Source of the DNA: UBA12545 sp051024685
GTDB lineage: Bacteria; Bacillota; DSM-521; Neomoorellales; Neomoorellaceae
Length of the DNA stretch: 64,000 nucleotides
Assembly: GCA_051024685.1 (NCBI GenBank)
Contig: JAZHPA010000001.1
Span: 1 to 64,000 of the forward strand
Direction: 5' to 3'
Positions 24,835 to 34,094 of this stretch are shown here, in pieces; position 1 is the first letter of the stretch, and the number at the start of each line of letters is the position of its first letter. The translations under genes and the position numbers were made by a program. Under the pieces are notes generated by a model that did not search any database, was not told the DNA's origin, and was given only the letters and a program-made list of their open reading frames with translations.

Positions 24835-26430
24835 TTAACCAATGGCCTCACCTGCTTCAGCGGCCTTTCCCTTGTATCCAGTCATCAAAAGGCCCAGGGT
24901 GTCCAGATCGATCTCTTCCCGCTTGAACTCGCCGACAATTCTGCCTCGGAACATCACTACTACTCGGTGTGACAATTCCAGGATTTCATCCAGGTCGCTT
25001 GATATCAGCAGCACCGGCACTCCAGCCCTTGCGCTCTCTACTAATTTCTTCCTCACGTACTCAGTAGCACTGAAGTCCAGCCCCCGTGTAGGCTGGCAGG
25101 CAATTATAGCCTTGGGATTGGTCATCAGTACACGTGCGAGTACCGTCTTCTGCTGATTACCTCCTGATAGATTTCCTATGGGAGCTTCCGGCGTAGGGGT
25201 CTTAATATTGAAGGTTTCTACCGCTTGCCTAGCCTTGGCTCTAATGACTTGTTTATGCAAAACGCCCCACCTGGAATACTCTGTGTTACTTACGCTATCA
25301 ATCACCAGGTTTTCGGCCACACTCATTTCCTTAATCATGCCCATCGCATGGCGATCCTCCGGAATATACCCGATGCCAGCTTGGCGTCTTCTACCGATAC
25401 TCCATTTATTGATAGATTGACCCTCCAACAGAATGGCTCCAGACTTAGGTCTTCTGAGCCCAACCAGCGCCTCAGCCAGCTCAATCTGACCGTTGCCCGC
25501 CACACCGGCTACTCCAACAACTTCACCCTTATGCAGCCTTATGGAAACGTGGTCTACCACATTAGTCCTTTTCTCCTCGTCCTCTACTACGAGTTCCCTT
25601 GTCTCTAAAACAACAGGCGGGTTGGGAGGTAGCTCAAACACCTTTATTGGCGATATCCAATCCCGTTCCACCATCATGCGGGCTATTTCTTGCGGTGTAG
25701 TAGCCTCTTTCTTCACCGTACCGACATGCTTTCCGCCCCTCATAACAGTAATGTTGTCGCAGACCGCCATGGCCTCGTTAAGCTTGTGGGTAACCAATAC
25801 TACCGAATAACCCCGGTTTCGCAGTTCAACCAGAAACTCCATAAGTCTCTCTGCTTGTTGAGGCGTTAGCACCGCCGTAGGCTCATCTAAAATTAATATC
25901 CTGGTACCCTGATAAAGGGCTTTCAAAATCTCAATCTGCTGTCTTTCACCGATAGAAAGATTTTCAACTCTTTCCTCCAGCCGTACTTCAAAGTGGTAAT
26001 CAGATGCCAATTTTTCCACCTTTTGGCTCCACCTTTTCCATTCCGGCCTCAGGTTAGTCCATTTTAGGGTGGGCATAACGATGTTCTCAAGGGCTGTATG
26101 GTTAGAAACCAAAGAAAAATGTTGGTGGATCATCCCAATGCCTTTCTCTATTGCGGCTCTTGGAGACCACTTTTCAGTTACGTCTTCGCCATAAATCCGA
26201 ATGGAACCAGAATCTTGCTTATACATGCCGTAGAGTATATTCATCAGGGTAGTTTTGCCCGCACCGTTTTCTCCCACCAGCGCCCTTATCTCGCCAGAGG
26301 CAAGGAGGAAAGACACCTTGTCCAAGGCCCTCACTTCACCAAAGGTCTTAGTAATATCTCTCATTTCCACAACCGGAGCATTATCGACCCCAACCACCTT
26401 GTTTTCCTCTGCAATCGCGTCCGCCGTCAC
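24835..26430 (-). CDS. BmpA-type nucleoside ABC transporter ATPase (two-domain)
   Basis: A cytoplasmic ATPase of about 531 residues with two ABC domains, as in NupO/RbsA-like importers. The first has Walker A GENGAGKTT, signature LSIGERQQ and Walker B ILILDEPTAVL. The second has a degenerate Walker A (VAGVAGNGQIEL), signature LSGGNQQK, and CQPTRGLD in place of the usual Walker B end. I prefer GTG 26430, with GGGGGTGG five bases upstream. It is encoded with two permeases and a BMP lipoprotein. Substrates in this family are purine nucleosides and related compounds. Confidence 0.92.
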   Translation of the reverse strand: MTADAIAEENKVVGVDNAPVVEMRDITKTFGEVRALDKVSFLLASGEIRALVGENGAGKTTLMNILYGMYKQDSGSIRIYGEDVTEKWSPRAAIEKGIGMIHQHFSLVSNHTALENIVMPTLKWTNLRPEWKRWSQKVEKLASDYHFEVRLEERVENLSIGERQQIEILKALYQGTRILILDEPTAVLTPQQAERLMEFLVELRNRGYSVVLVTHKLNEAMAVCDNITVMRGGKHVGTVKKEATTPQEIARMMVERDWISPIKVFELPPNPPVVLETRELVVEDEEKRTNVVDHVSIRLHKGEVVGVAGVAGNGQIELAEALVGLRRPKSGAILLEGQSINKWSIGRRRQAGIGYIPEDRHAMGMIKEMSVAENLVIDSVSNTEYSRWGVLHKQVIRAKARQAVETFNIKTPTPEAPIGNLSGGNQQKTVLARVLMTNPKAIIACQPTRGLDFSATEYVRKKLVESARAGVPVLLISSDLDEILELSHRVVVMFRGRIVGEFKREEIDLDTLGLLMTGYKGKAAEAGEAIG

Positions 26431-26522
26431 TATTTCCACCCCCGCTACTGCGCTCCAACTTTCCTTTTCCCTTTACCTTACTTACGAAATCTCGCGTTCT
26501 GGGCCTCCTGAGCTCAAGTTGC

Positions 26523-26560
26523 CCACAGGGGCCAAGCAGCTTCTCCCTTGGCCCCTGTGG
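26523..26560 (-). terminator. Intercistronic hairpin after the BMP lipoprotein gene
   Basis: CCACAGGGGCCAAG (26523-26536) pairs perfectly over 14 bp with CTTGGCCCCTGTGG (26547-26560), with a 10-base loop. It lies between the lipoprotein and the ATPase gene with no T-run after it on the coding strand, so mRNA stabilisation or partial attenuation is more likely than full termination. Confidence 0.65.
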
Positions 26561-26571
26561 CTAGCATATAC

Positions 26572-27636
26572 TTATTTTTGCTCAATCTCTTCGTGAATCT
26601 TCTTTTCTATCTTAATTTCTCCACTCTGGATCTTGGCCACAGTATCGCGAATATCCTTTTCTACATCCGCAGGAATTTTACCATGGAAATCGGCCAGCTG
26701 GATGTAAGTGGGGCCTACTGTAGTAATCTTTTTCTCCAGCGTGCCGTTCAGATACTGGTCTGCCATTTCTTTATACATCTTGGCAGCATCAAACATAACA
26801 CTAGTTAAAATGGTATTGGGAGCATCGTTATACCAGTCAGAGGCATAGCCGATAGAAAACGCCTTCTGGGATTCAGCGGCTTCATATACACCCTTTACAG
26901 CCGGACCGGTAACGCTGTAGATCACATCCGCACCTTGCTTGAGCTGCAGCATGGTGATTTCCCTGTGCTTCGCCGAATCCATCCAGTCGCCCGCCCAATA
27001 TACGAGAACTTTAGCGTCCGGTCGTACCGCCTTGGCTCCTTCAATTACTCCACTGAACTGTTCTATCAGCGCGGGAATTGGTACTCCACCCACTACGCCT
27101 ATAACACCTGTCTTGCTAGCTTTGGCAGCTACCACGCCTACAATGTATCCGTAGGCAAACATATCGGGGCTCCACGCCGCCACCTTGGGCGCATCGGGTA
27201 GCGTATCTGCCACAGACATCATTATGAACCATTTATCAGGATATTTGGGAGCTACTTCCTTCCATGCTTCTATCTCACCATTGTCTGGGAAAATTACAAT
27301 GTCATAGCCTTTATCCGCATAGCCAGTAGCTACCTCAGACATCTTAGGATAAGGCACGCTTTCGGCAATAGATACTTCCCAGCCGTAGTCTTTACGGAGC
27401 AGGTCCAAACCGGCAAACTGTACACGGTCCCAGCCGCCTGCCCGAGCCGGGTCGGGAATAGAAAACATGGCGCCTACTTTAACTTGCTTTTTCTGCTGCT
27501 CACCTTGCTGCTGTTGTTGCTGGGGTTGAGGTTGTCCTTGCTGGGACTTTCCACCACAGCCTGCAACTAGTAATCCGACAACACTCACCACCAGAAGCAA
27601 TGCAATAATACGGATGACTCTGGTCTTTTGTTTCAC
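26572..27636 (-). CDS. BMP-family ABC transporter substrate-binding lipoprotein
   Basis: A solute-binding lipoprotein of the BMP (basic membrane protein, nucleoside-binding) family, about 354 residues. The signal peptide ends VVGLLVAGC (lipobox), followed by a Gln-rich linker (QPQPQQQQQQGEQQ) and the domain starting KVGAMFSIPDPARAGGWDRVQ. I prefer GTG 27636, with AGGGGGG about 12 bases upstream; ATG 27696 lacks any ribosome-binding site. BMP proteins usually bind purine nucleosides, but the surrounding amino- and sugar-acid genes leave the ligand open. Confidence 0.9.
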   Translation of the reverse strand: MKQKTRVIRIIALLLVVSVVGLLVAGCGGKSQQGQPQPQQQQQQGEQQKKQVKVGAMFSIPDPARAGGWDRVQFAGLDLLRKDYGWEVSIAESVPYPKMSEVATGYADKGYDIVIFPDNGEIEAWKEVAPKYPDKWFIMMSVADTLPDAPKVAAWSPDMFAYGYIVGVVAAKASKTGVIGVVGGVPIPALIEQFSGVIEGAKAVRPDAKVLVYWAGDWMDSAKHREITMLQLKQGADVIYSVTGPAVKGVYEAAESQKAFSIGYASDWYNDAPNTILTSVMFDAAKMYKEMADQYLNGTLEKKITTVGPTYIQLADFHGKIPADVEKDIRDTVAKIQSGEIKIEKKIHEEIEQK

Positions 27637-27747
27637 AGTAAATTCTTGCCCCCCTTTTTCTTTTTTAAGTAATGTTGTGCGTGAAGACATTGCCATACAA
27701 AACTTCGACGGTGATTCTTTTAAAAATGCCTTCTTAACATATATTGC

Positions 27748-28620
27748 TCACCCCCTTATATAAGGTCTGCCAGCATCAGCAGGACCTTTGGCTTTCCCAA
27801 CTAGCCCTATAACCAGAATGGTTAACACATACGGTACCATAAAATAGTAGTAGGCATTCAAACCCGCTCCGGATGCTTGAGCTCTGAAGGCCAAAGCCTC
27901 ACCAGCGCCAAACAGTAGAGCTGCAAAAGTAGCAAGAATCGGGTTCCATTTTCCGAAGTAAACTGCGGCAAGAGCTATGAAGCCTCGCCCCATAGTGACA
28001 TTATCAGTGAAACTTCTAACCCAACCCATGGTAAGAGCAGCTCCGCCTATCGCCGAAAGAACTCCAGCCACTACCATGATAATTATTCTTGTGGTAATAA
28101 CATTCATTCCAGCGGCCTCAGCCGCATGAGCGTTTTCTCCCATGGACCTTATTTTTAAGCCGCTACCCGTGGCAAACAGGAACCACCATACAAGAATAGC
28201 AATTACGATGGCGAACACTTCAAAGGGATTAAACTTGAATATGAGGGTTGGAACACCTGACACTAGTTCCAGAGCTTTGGGGCCAGCAAGGCGGAAGATA
28301 TAGCTGGTCAGCCCCTGTGCAGCTAGATTAAACGCAATTCCAACTACTACCTGGTCTGTCGGAAGATAGACCGATATATATCCCAGAAGCAATCCCGCTA
28401 AGGCACCACTGGCCACCGCTGCCAGCACTCCACTCCATGCATGCCCGCCAAATACCATGCCCAGGATGCCTGCCAGGGCCCCAATCAGCATTACTCCTTC
28501 TACCCCTATGTGTAGCACTCCCGTACGTTCAGCCAGTAGGATGGCCATGGCGCAATAGATCAGCGGCGTAGCCGCCCGCAGGCTTGCCAGAAGAAAATCA
28601 CTCCACCAGTTAAGCTCCAT
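27748..28620 (-). CDS. BmpA-type ABC transporter permease 2 (NupQ-like)
   Basis: A 290-residue inner-membrane permease of the BPD_transp_2 (RbsC/LivH) class with about eight hydrophobic segments. ERTGVLHIGVEGVMLIGALAG is the conserved early block and GENAHAAEAAGMNV the cytoplasmic coupling helix. It pairs with the permease at 28657-29733; both are needed for the heterodimeric channel. Confidence 0.9.
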   Translation of the reverse strand: MELNWWSDFLLASLRAATPLIYCAMAILLAERTGVLHIGVEGVMLIGALAGILGMVFGGHAWSGVLAAVASGALAGLLLGYISVYLPTDQVVVGIAFNLAAQGLTSYIFRLAGPKALELVSGVPTLIFKFNPFEVFAIVIAILVWWFLFATGSGLKIRSMGENAHAAEAAGMNVITTRIIIMVVAGVLSAIGGAALTMGWVRSFTDNVTMGRGFIALAAVYFGKWNPILATFAALLFGAGEALAFRAQASGAGLNAYYYFMVPYVLTILVIGLVGKAKGPADAGRPYIRG

Positions 28621-28656
28621 TCCTGTACCCCGCCTTTATCTTTTTGTAGCCCGGCG

Positions 28657-29733
28657 TCAAGCTGCCGGGGTTACTCGAGATGTGATTATCTTCCGAGCAT
28701 TAAAGCATACGAATAGCAACACTGGTACACCCTGCATCACGCTCACCAGGGCTGCAGGAACCCCCGTCATAGCTTGCATGTAACGGGCTCCTGTCTCCAA
28801 TATTGATAATAGGAAAGCTACCGGGATAACCCCCAGGGCGTTACCCCCCAGGAAAGCAACGGTGATACCCGTAAAACCCCATGGCATGGACCACCCTTCA
28901 GCCACCCGACCAGTCACACCTAGCACTTGTATAGCGCCGGCCAAGCCAGCGAAAGCTCCGCCGCCGAGCACGGACAATGCAAGAATCTTCTCTACCGAAA
29001 TGCCTGCTACTTTAGCCGCTTTTTCATTGTAGCCTACAGCCTTCAATTGAAGGCCAAAGACTGTACTCTTCATCACCCAATAAACCGCCAAAGCCACAAC
29101 TACTGCAGCCCATACCCCCACGTGGACACCGAGGGCCTCAGGTACGAGGGGAAGCCGATAGGCGGAGGCTATAGTTTTGGTTGCCCCATAAAATGCCCTC
29201 GGATCCTTCATGGCACCTGTAACCAGCGCATATACCAGGTTGACGCAGGCAAAATTCATCATAATAGTTGTAGTAACTTCGCTGGCTCCTCTCTGAATTC
29301 GCAAAATGAGAGGTGGCAATATAGCAATAACTCCTACGGCAATAGCTGCTAGAGCCGACAATATTATGACTACGACCGGATGACTTTTTAAGGTAGTAGC
29401 TACTAAGACTGCAGCTATAGCTCCGATTTCAAGCTGTCCCTGCCCCCCTATGTTGAAAAAACCTGCCTTATATGGTAAAAGTACAGCTAGTCCGGTGAGA
29501 ATCAGGGGAGCCATCTCCACCATAGTTGAAATTACAGCCTGTTTGCCGCGCAGCGCACCTTCAAAGAGGCACAACAGAACGTATAACGGTTGAGCACCAT
29601 ATATCAAGGCCATAACGGCCAAGGCAATCAGCGAAAGTACAACTGATAGTATGCTTATGCCCACCTGGGTTTCCAACAGCCACCGTCGCAGTCCGCGCCA
29701 TCTAATTGTTTCTGCCGGGTTAACCACTCCCAA
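28657..29733 (-). CDS. BmpA-type ABC transporter permease 1 (NupP-like)
   Basis: A 358-residue permease with nine or ten hydrophobic segments. PYKAGFFNIGGQGQLEIGAI is the family block, and AVGYNEKAAKVAGISVEKI is the coupling loop. The TTG start at 29733 has GGGGGTAG upstream. It follows the DUF917 gene by 46 bp and precedes permease 2 by 36 bp, forming one transport operon inside module A. Confidence 0.9.
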   Translation of the reverse strand: MGVVNPAETIRWRGLRRWLLETQVGISILSVVLSLIALAVMALIYGAQPLYVLLCLFEGALRGKQAVISTMVEMAPLILTGLAVLLPYKAGFFNIGGQGQLEIGAIAAVLVATTLKSHPVVVIILSALAAIAVGVIAILPPLILRIQRGASEVTTTIMMNFACVNLVYALVTGAMKDPRAFYGATKTIASAYRLPLVPEALGVHVGVWAAVVVALAVYWVMKSTVFGLQLKAVGYNEKAAKVAGISVEKILALSVLGGGAFAGLAGAIQVLGVTGRVAEGWSMPWGFTGITVAFLGGNALGVIPVAFLLSILETGARYMQAMTGVPAALVSVMQGVPVLLFVCFNARKIITSRVTPAA

Positions 29734-29779
29734 TTCTTCTACCCCCTATTGCAGCGGGCGATATTACGCCCCCTTTTGT

Positions 29780-30904
29780 TCAACGGTTTAACTCTTCAAT
29801 CGGTATATACTTTATTTCCGGATGCCCATACCTAGCTCCTCCAAAGGCCGGAGCCGTCCTAGGATTGTTCAGGCTTGCCCGCAGCCTCACATGGCATGGC
29901 GTACCTACGAGGACCAAATCCCTTCCTGCCTCCACAGCCGTGCTCAAAACGCCTTTCCCGCTATCCGGGTCAAGCATGCACACCAGATCAGGGAAAATAG
30001 CCTTTATCTCACCGTTAATCCATAGGGCCATTGTCTCATTCTTGATTACCATGCGTGCTTCCATCCCGCTGTAAGAACCCCAGCCTGCCATTAACACAGT
30101 GGTGACATAAAACCCCCCTTTGTCTTCTCCTTCAACCCTGCTTACCCTGCCTCTGAACAGCTCTTTGCCTCCTAGGGCTTCAATCGCAGCTCTTACCGGA
30201 TCTGCTTTTGCCTCCTTAGCGGACAAAATCGCCCTGCCAATGTCCATCGCCTTGGAAATGGTTCTCGGCACTACACATTCTTTTAATTGCTTTCCGTTCA
30301 TGGGGTAATGGGTATTGGCACCCATCCCACCGCCCCTAGTAATCATCCACCGGCCTATTTCATCTGCAAAAACAGGTTCACACTGCTGCGCGACTATAAT
30401 CGTATTGCCTTGGGCATCTACCAAGGGCATAGGTGTTAGCGATACACCATGACCAATAAAACTAGTCATTTGTGTCTCAGGTGCTGATCTGCCCAGAGCG
30501 TCACCATCGACTGCACTTATCCCTAGGCGAGCAGCAAGGGATAGGATAACAGGTGTGTTTAACCCCCCGACCTCAAAGGGTACAACATATTCAACCTTCT
30601 TCCCCATATACTTCTCCATGGATCGAGTAGCTTCTATCAATTCAAATCTCGTTTCCCATTTTGAAATCAGGTCTCCGATATTCATAGCATCAAGTACCTT
30701 GACGGAGCCCATAATACCACCACTTACTACCAAGGCATTATCAGGTACCTCAGAAGGATCTACAATAATTATCTTCCTGCCTCTGGCCAAATCGTTTTCC
30801 AGTATTGCCTTCCCAATGGCCGGGTTACCACCCCCACCGGTTCCTAAAATCGCTAGCCCCTCCATTAACGGCTCGATATCTTCTTTTCTAAGCTCAATAG
30901 CCAT
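29780..30904 (-). CDS. DUF917 (S-Me-THD-like) family protein, module A
   Basis: About 374 residues of the DUF917 family, which often sits next to hydantoinase/oxoprolinase genes. It begins RKEDIEPLMEGLAILGTGGGG and contains VDGDALGRSAPETQM, HGVSLTPMPLVDAQGNTIIV and ITRGGGMGANTHYPM. I chose ATG 30904 (GAGGAGGG six bases upstream); the frame to 30997 runs into the IclR gene. A close paralogue sits at 41939-43060, also beside a MoaD-like gene and an AOR. Biochemical function is not established; processing of a cyclic amide or amino compound is a guess from family context. Confidence 0.85.
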   Translation of the reverse strand: MAIELRKEDIEPLMEGLAILGTGGGGNPAIGKAILENDLARGRKIIIVDPSEVPDNALVVSGGIMGSVKVLDAMNIGDLISKWETRFELIEATRSMEKYMGKKVEYVVPFEVGGLNTPVILSLAARLGISAVDGDALGRSAPETQMTSFIGHGVSLTPMPLVDAQGNTIIVAQQCEPVFADEIGRWMITRGGGMGANTHYPMNGKQLKECVVPRTISKAMDIGRAILSAKEAKADPVRAAIEALGGKELFRGRVSRVEGEDKGGFYVTTVLMAGWGSYSGMEARMVIKNETMALWINGEIKAIFPDLVCMLDPDSGKGVLSTAVEAGRDLVLVGTPCHVRLRASLNNPRTAPAFGGARYGHPEIKYIPIEELNR

Positions 30905-30926
30905 CCTCGGCCCTCCTCTACCTTTC

Positions 30927-31763
30927 TTATAACCCGAAATTTGAAATGCCATGTTCATATCCCATACTCCTAGAAATTGCTTTACCTGTTTCCACAACTT
31001 TCCTAGCCAAACTCTCCACCATATCTGCAGGAATATGAATTACTGTGCCTGTAAGACTAATAGCTGCTATTACTTTACCGCTGTAATCGAAAATAGGCGT
31101 CGCTATACAGCGGATTGATTCCTCATTCTCCATGTTATCAACGGCATACCCCTGGTCTCTCACTTTAGCCAAACATGCCTTGAATTCGTCTAACGAGACT
31201 ATAGTGTTGGGAGTCAACCGCGGCATGCCTTTCAGGGCGATGAATTTCTCTACCATTTCTTCTGGTAAATACGCACAGATCGCCTTTCCAAGGGCAGTGC
31301 TATGGATATATCCGCGCTGGCCGATATAAGAATTCATCTTAATACTGGCATTGCCTTCGTACTTGTCTATATATACAATTTCACCGTCAGCCAAAATCGC
31401 CAGATGGGCTACCTGTCCCGTCTCTTCAACAATCTTTTTTAAGTATGGCTTTGCCCTTTCTCGTAACTCTAGGCCCATAGAAGCTATGGTACCCAGCTCC
31501 ATTAGCTTAAGTCCGAGGCGATACCTGTCGTTTTCGGCCAATTGCTCTACGTAACCTCTAGCCCGTAGGGTTGACAACAAGCGATAAACAGTGCTTTTCC
31601 CTAATTTCAATCGCCTACTCAGTTCTGTAACACCCTTGGGGCTCCCCCTGTCTCTGGCCAGCTCTTCTAACAAGCTCAAGGTTCTTTCCACAGACCTGAC
31701 TAGGCCACTATTAGCTTTTCGTTTACCGCCCCCCCTTGGCTTCTCTCTTGCCCTTTCCACCAC
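30927..31763 (-). CDS. IclR-family transcriptional regulator
   Basis: A 278-residue regulator: winged HTH at about residues 23-85 (SVERTLSLLEELARDRGSPK, then GVTELSRRLKLGKSTVYRLLST) and an IclR effector domain (GYIHSTALGKAICAYLPEE, GYAVDNMENEESIRCIATPIF). The N-terminus is Arg/Lys-rich. The GTG start has GAGGAGGAAGT upstream. It lies second in module A, between the class-V aminotransferase and DUF917, so it very likely controls the cluster. A possible operator is at 33033-33049. Confidence 0.93.
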   Translation of the reverse strand: MVERAREKPRGGGKRKANSGLVRSVERTLSLLEELARDRGSPKGVTELSRRLKLGKSTVYRLLSTLRARGYVEQLAENDRYRLGLKLMELGTIASMGLELRERAKPYLKKIVEETGQVAHLAILADGEIVYIDKYEGNASIKMNSYIGQRGYIHSTALGKAICAYLPEEMVEKFIALKGMPRLTPNTIVSLDEFKACLAKVRDQGYAVDNMENEESIRCIATPIFDYSGKVIAAISLTGTVIHIPADMVESLARKVVETGKAISRSMGYEHGISNFGL

Positions 31764-31791
31764 ACTTCCTCCTCACCCTTTTCTGTCTACC

Positions 31792-33009
31792 TTATCCGGA
31801 AGCACCTGCAAAAACCTCATGGGCCGCCACCAAGGCTTCTCCCTTTTTAACTTTGAATCCAAAATATTCTAGGGTATTCTCCAGAGCAGATATAGTGGGC
31901 AGCACATATTTGGGTGAAGCGGCCATTCCCATGGTGCCAATCCTTACATTATCAGAACCTATCTCGCCGTTACCCAAAGCAACTCCATACTTCCTCAACA
32001 TCACTTCGCGAAAGTCTCGCTCTTCTATGCCTTTGGGAAGTCTTACCACTGTAACTACGTCCGACGCCACTTTTTCAGATTTGGCAACAATTTCTAGTCC
32101 TAGTTTAGAAACCGCTTCCCGCACCGCTTTACCGGCTACCTGGTGACGAGATATAACCTTCTCAAGGCCTTCGTCCAAAACGCTTTCCAACGCTCCTTGG
32201 AGGCCCCATACTAAGGTGGCTGCCGGCGAGACTTCGTGGGGCGCTCGCCCTTGTGGCTTCGGTTCCTTACCGCCTGTCTGCCACCACTTATGGTAAGCCC
32301 TTACCTTAATATCGTGGTACCTCTTCCAAACTTCTAAGTCGAGGGAGAGAGAATTAGTTTTTTCTTTTCTTTGGGCAATCTTATCCCATGCTTTAGGACT
32401 TACCGCCACTATAGCCAACCCCTGGGGCGCATTTAAGCATTTCTGGGGGCTGGCAAAACACAGGTCTATACCCCACTTGTCAGTTTCCACCTCTATGCCC
32501 CCTACGGCAGAGATAGCATCAACAGCAAATATTAGATCGAACTCAGCAGCAATTTTCCCTAACTCAGGCACAGGTTGGATAGTACCGGTAGTTGTTTCGT
32601 CTTGAACCACAAATAAGCCCTTGATGGTACGGTCCTTCTCTAGCACTTCAATTACCCTGTCTAGATTAACTTCATCTCCATAATCTACCTTTATCTCCAC
32701 CGGGATTGCACCAACTATTTCGAGCAAGCATTTTCCAACCTCACCAAAAACACCTGTATTGATCACCATCACTTTTTCGCCCGGTTCAAAAACACTCCGA
32801 AAACCAGCTTCTATGCCGTAAGTGCCACTACCAGCGATCAATAAAACATCATTCCGGGTTTTCATTACTTGCTTTAGCATATCTATAGTCTTTTCTTCAG
32901 ATTCCCAATAAGTAGGGTAGTAAATGGGTTCATAAATTTGCTTTGACATCTTTTCTATTGCTTTTGGTGCCAGCATAGTCTGACCACAGCTCATATTTAT
33001 ATAGGCCAT
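31792..33009 (-). CDS. Class-V aminotransferase, module A (AGXT/PucG-like)
   Basis: A PLP aminotransferase of about 405 residues in the alanine-glyoxylate/serine-pyruvate group. GSGTYGIEAGFRSVFEPGEKV binds the cofactor phosphate, FAVDAISAVGGIEVETDKWG carries the PLP-ring Asp, and SPQKCLNAPQGLAI holds the PLP lysine. Relatives use glyoxylate as amino acceptor (including ureidoglycine-glyoxylate aminotransferase, PucG). I chose ATG 33009 over GTG 33039 because the latter overlaps a palindrome and has no spaced ribosome-binding site. It is the first gene of module A; a diverged paralogue is at 46262-47365. Confidence 0.88.
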   Translation of the reverse strand: MAYINMSCGQTMLAPKAIEKMSKQIYEPIYYPTYWESEEKTIDMLKQVMKTRNDVLLIAGSGTYGIEAGFRSVFEPGEKVMVINTGVFGEVGKCLLEIVGAIPVEIKVDYGDEVNLDRVIEVLEKDRTIKGLFVVQDETTTGTIQPVPELGKIAAEFDLIFAVDAISAVGGIEVETDKWGIDLCFASPQKCLNAPQGLAIVAVSPKAWDKIAQRKEKTNSLSLDLEVWKRYHDIKVRAYHKWWQTGGKEPKPQGRAPHEVSPAATLVWGLQGALESVLDEGLEKVISRHQVAGKAVREAVSKLGLEIVAKSEKVASDVVTVVRLPKGIEERDFREVMLRKYGVALGNGEIGSDNVRIGTMGMAASPKYVLPTISALENTLEYFGFKVKKGEALVAAHEVFAGASG

Positions 33010-33032
33010 TCCCCTTATACCCCCCCTATTGT

Positions 33033-33049
33033 GTTCCACTGGGTAGAAC
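33033..33049. promoter_or_regulatory. Candidate operator palindrome upstream of module A
   Basis: GTTCCACTGGGTAGAAC is an imperfect 17-bp palindrome (12 of 17 positions symmetric) about 24 bp before the first module A start codon. IclR regulators bind comparable short inverted repeats, so it may be the site of the IclR protein encoded downstream. No second copy was found in the window, so support is weak. Confidence 0.3.
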
Positions 33050-33273
33050 TGCGTTTTATAAATTTTATATTCGACATGACTTTCTCAACTCCTTTTAGCC
33101 TCAACTGTGAAGTCCTAGATTTTTGCCCAACTATGGCTCTATCCCCCCGCGTGTCCCTGCTAACTAATGGCTTCTAACCCAAACCTAGGTTCCACCACAA
33201 CTTTGGAAATGGCTTTTCACACAATGCCTTCCACCAGCATATTCTTAATTAAAAGCCTAAAGGAGAGGTTGCC

Positions 33274-33981
33274 ATGAGCAATTTTCAAAGTCAAATACCT
33301 CCCTGCCCAGAAGGAAATCTCTACACCATTCGCCCGGGCGACACTTTGTTCGCTATTGCCCGGACATTTGGCGTATCCGTAGATGATTTGATAGAGGCCA
33401 ATTTGGGCCGGATTGATCCTGATAATCTACAACCGGGCCAAGTCATCTGCATTCCCCTAGCCGTTCGTCCTCCCGTATGTCCTCCAGGTTCAACTGTATA
33501 TACCATCAGGGCGGGTGATACCTTCTATAATATTGCCAGGCGTTTCGGTATCAGCGTGGAGGACTTAATAAGAGCTAACCCCGGGGTGAACCCTGAGGCC
33601 TTGTTGATGGGTCAGCAGATTTGTGTTCCGGCCGTCCCCCAACCCGGTGTATGCCCTCCTGGGACCTTCGCTTATAGCATTCAACCGGGTGATACTTTTT
33701 TCCGGTTGGCCCAGCGCTTTGGTACCACCGTGGAAGCCATTCAGGAAGCTAATCCGTTTGTCAACCCCCTTAATCTACAAGTAGGCCAGCTGATCTGCAT
33801 CCCCACCGGTCGGAGATGTCCTAGGGGGTCCTTCCCCTACGTTATCCAGCCCGGAGATACCTTTTTTAGCCTGGCCCGGCGTTTTAATACCACTGTGGCA
33901 AGAATCCAGTCGCTAAATCCCAATGTGGACCCTAACAACCTCCAGGTCGGGCAGGTCATTTGTATTTCTCGTGAAATTTAG
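33274..33981 (+). CDS. Four-LysM-repeat protein
   Basis: A 235-residue protein made of four LysM domains (about residues 15-62, 70-115, 123-168 and 175-222), each with (Y)xI(R/Q)xGDTxxxIARRFG, an NP..NP..L..GQ.ICIP block and Cys-Pro at the junctions. LysM binds peptidoglycan or chitin. There is no signal peptide, which is common for spore-coat or cortex-binding proteins deposited inside the mother cell; that localisation is an inference. The ATG has AAAGGAGAGG upstream. It is the only rightward gene between modules A and B. Confidence 0.9.
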   Translation: MSNFQSQIPPCPEGNLYTIRPGDTLFAIARTFGVSVDDLIEANLGRIDPDNLQPGQVICIPLAVRPPVCPPGSTVYTIRAGDTFYNIARRFGISVEDLIRANPGVNPEALLMGQQICVPAVPQPGVCPPGTFAYSIQPGDTFFRLAQRFGTTVEAIQEANPFVNPLNLQVGQLICIPTGRRCPRGSFPYVIQPGDTFFSLARRFNTTVARIQSLNPNVDPNNLQVGQVICISREI

Positions 33982-34094
33982 CAACCCTTGCCGAACGGCT
34001 TCCCCAGGCAAAGCAAAGGAAATTCTTACATTATGTTCTTCAAAGATCCAGGGGCAGCTTCCGGCCCCATCTCACCTCTTGTTCAACAGCAGCC

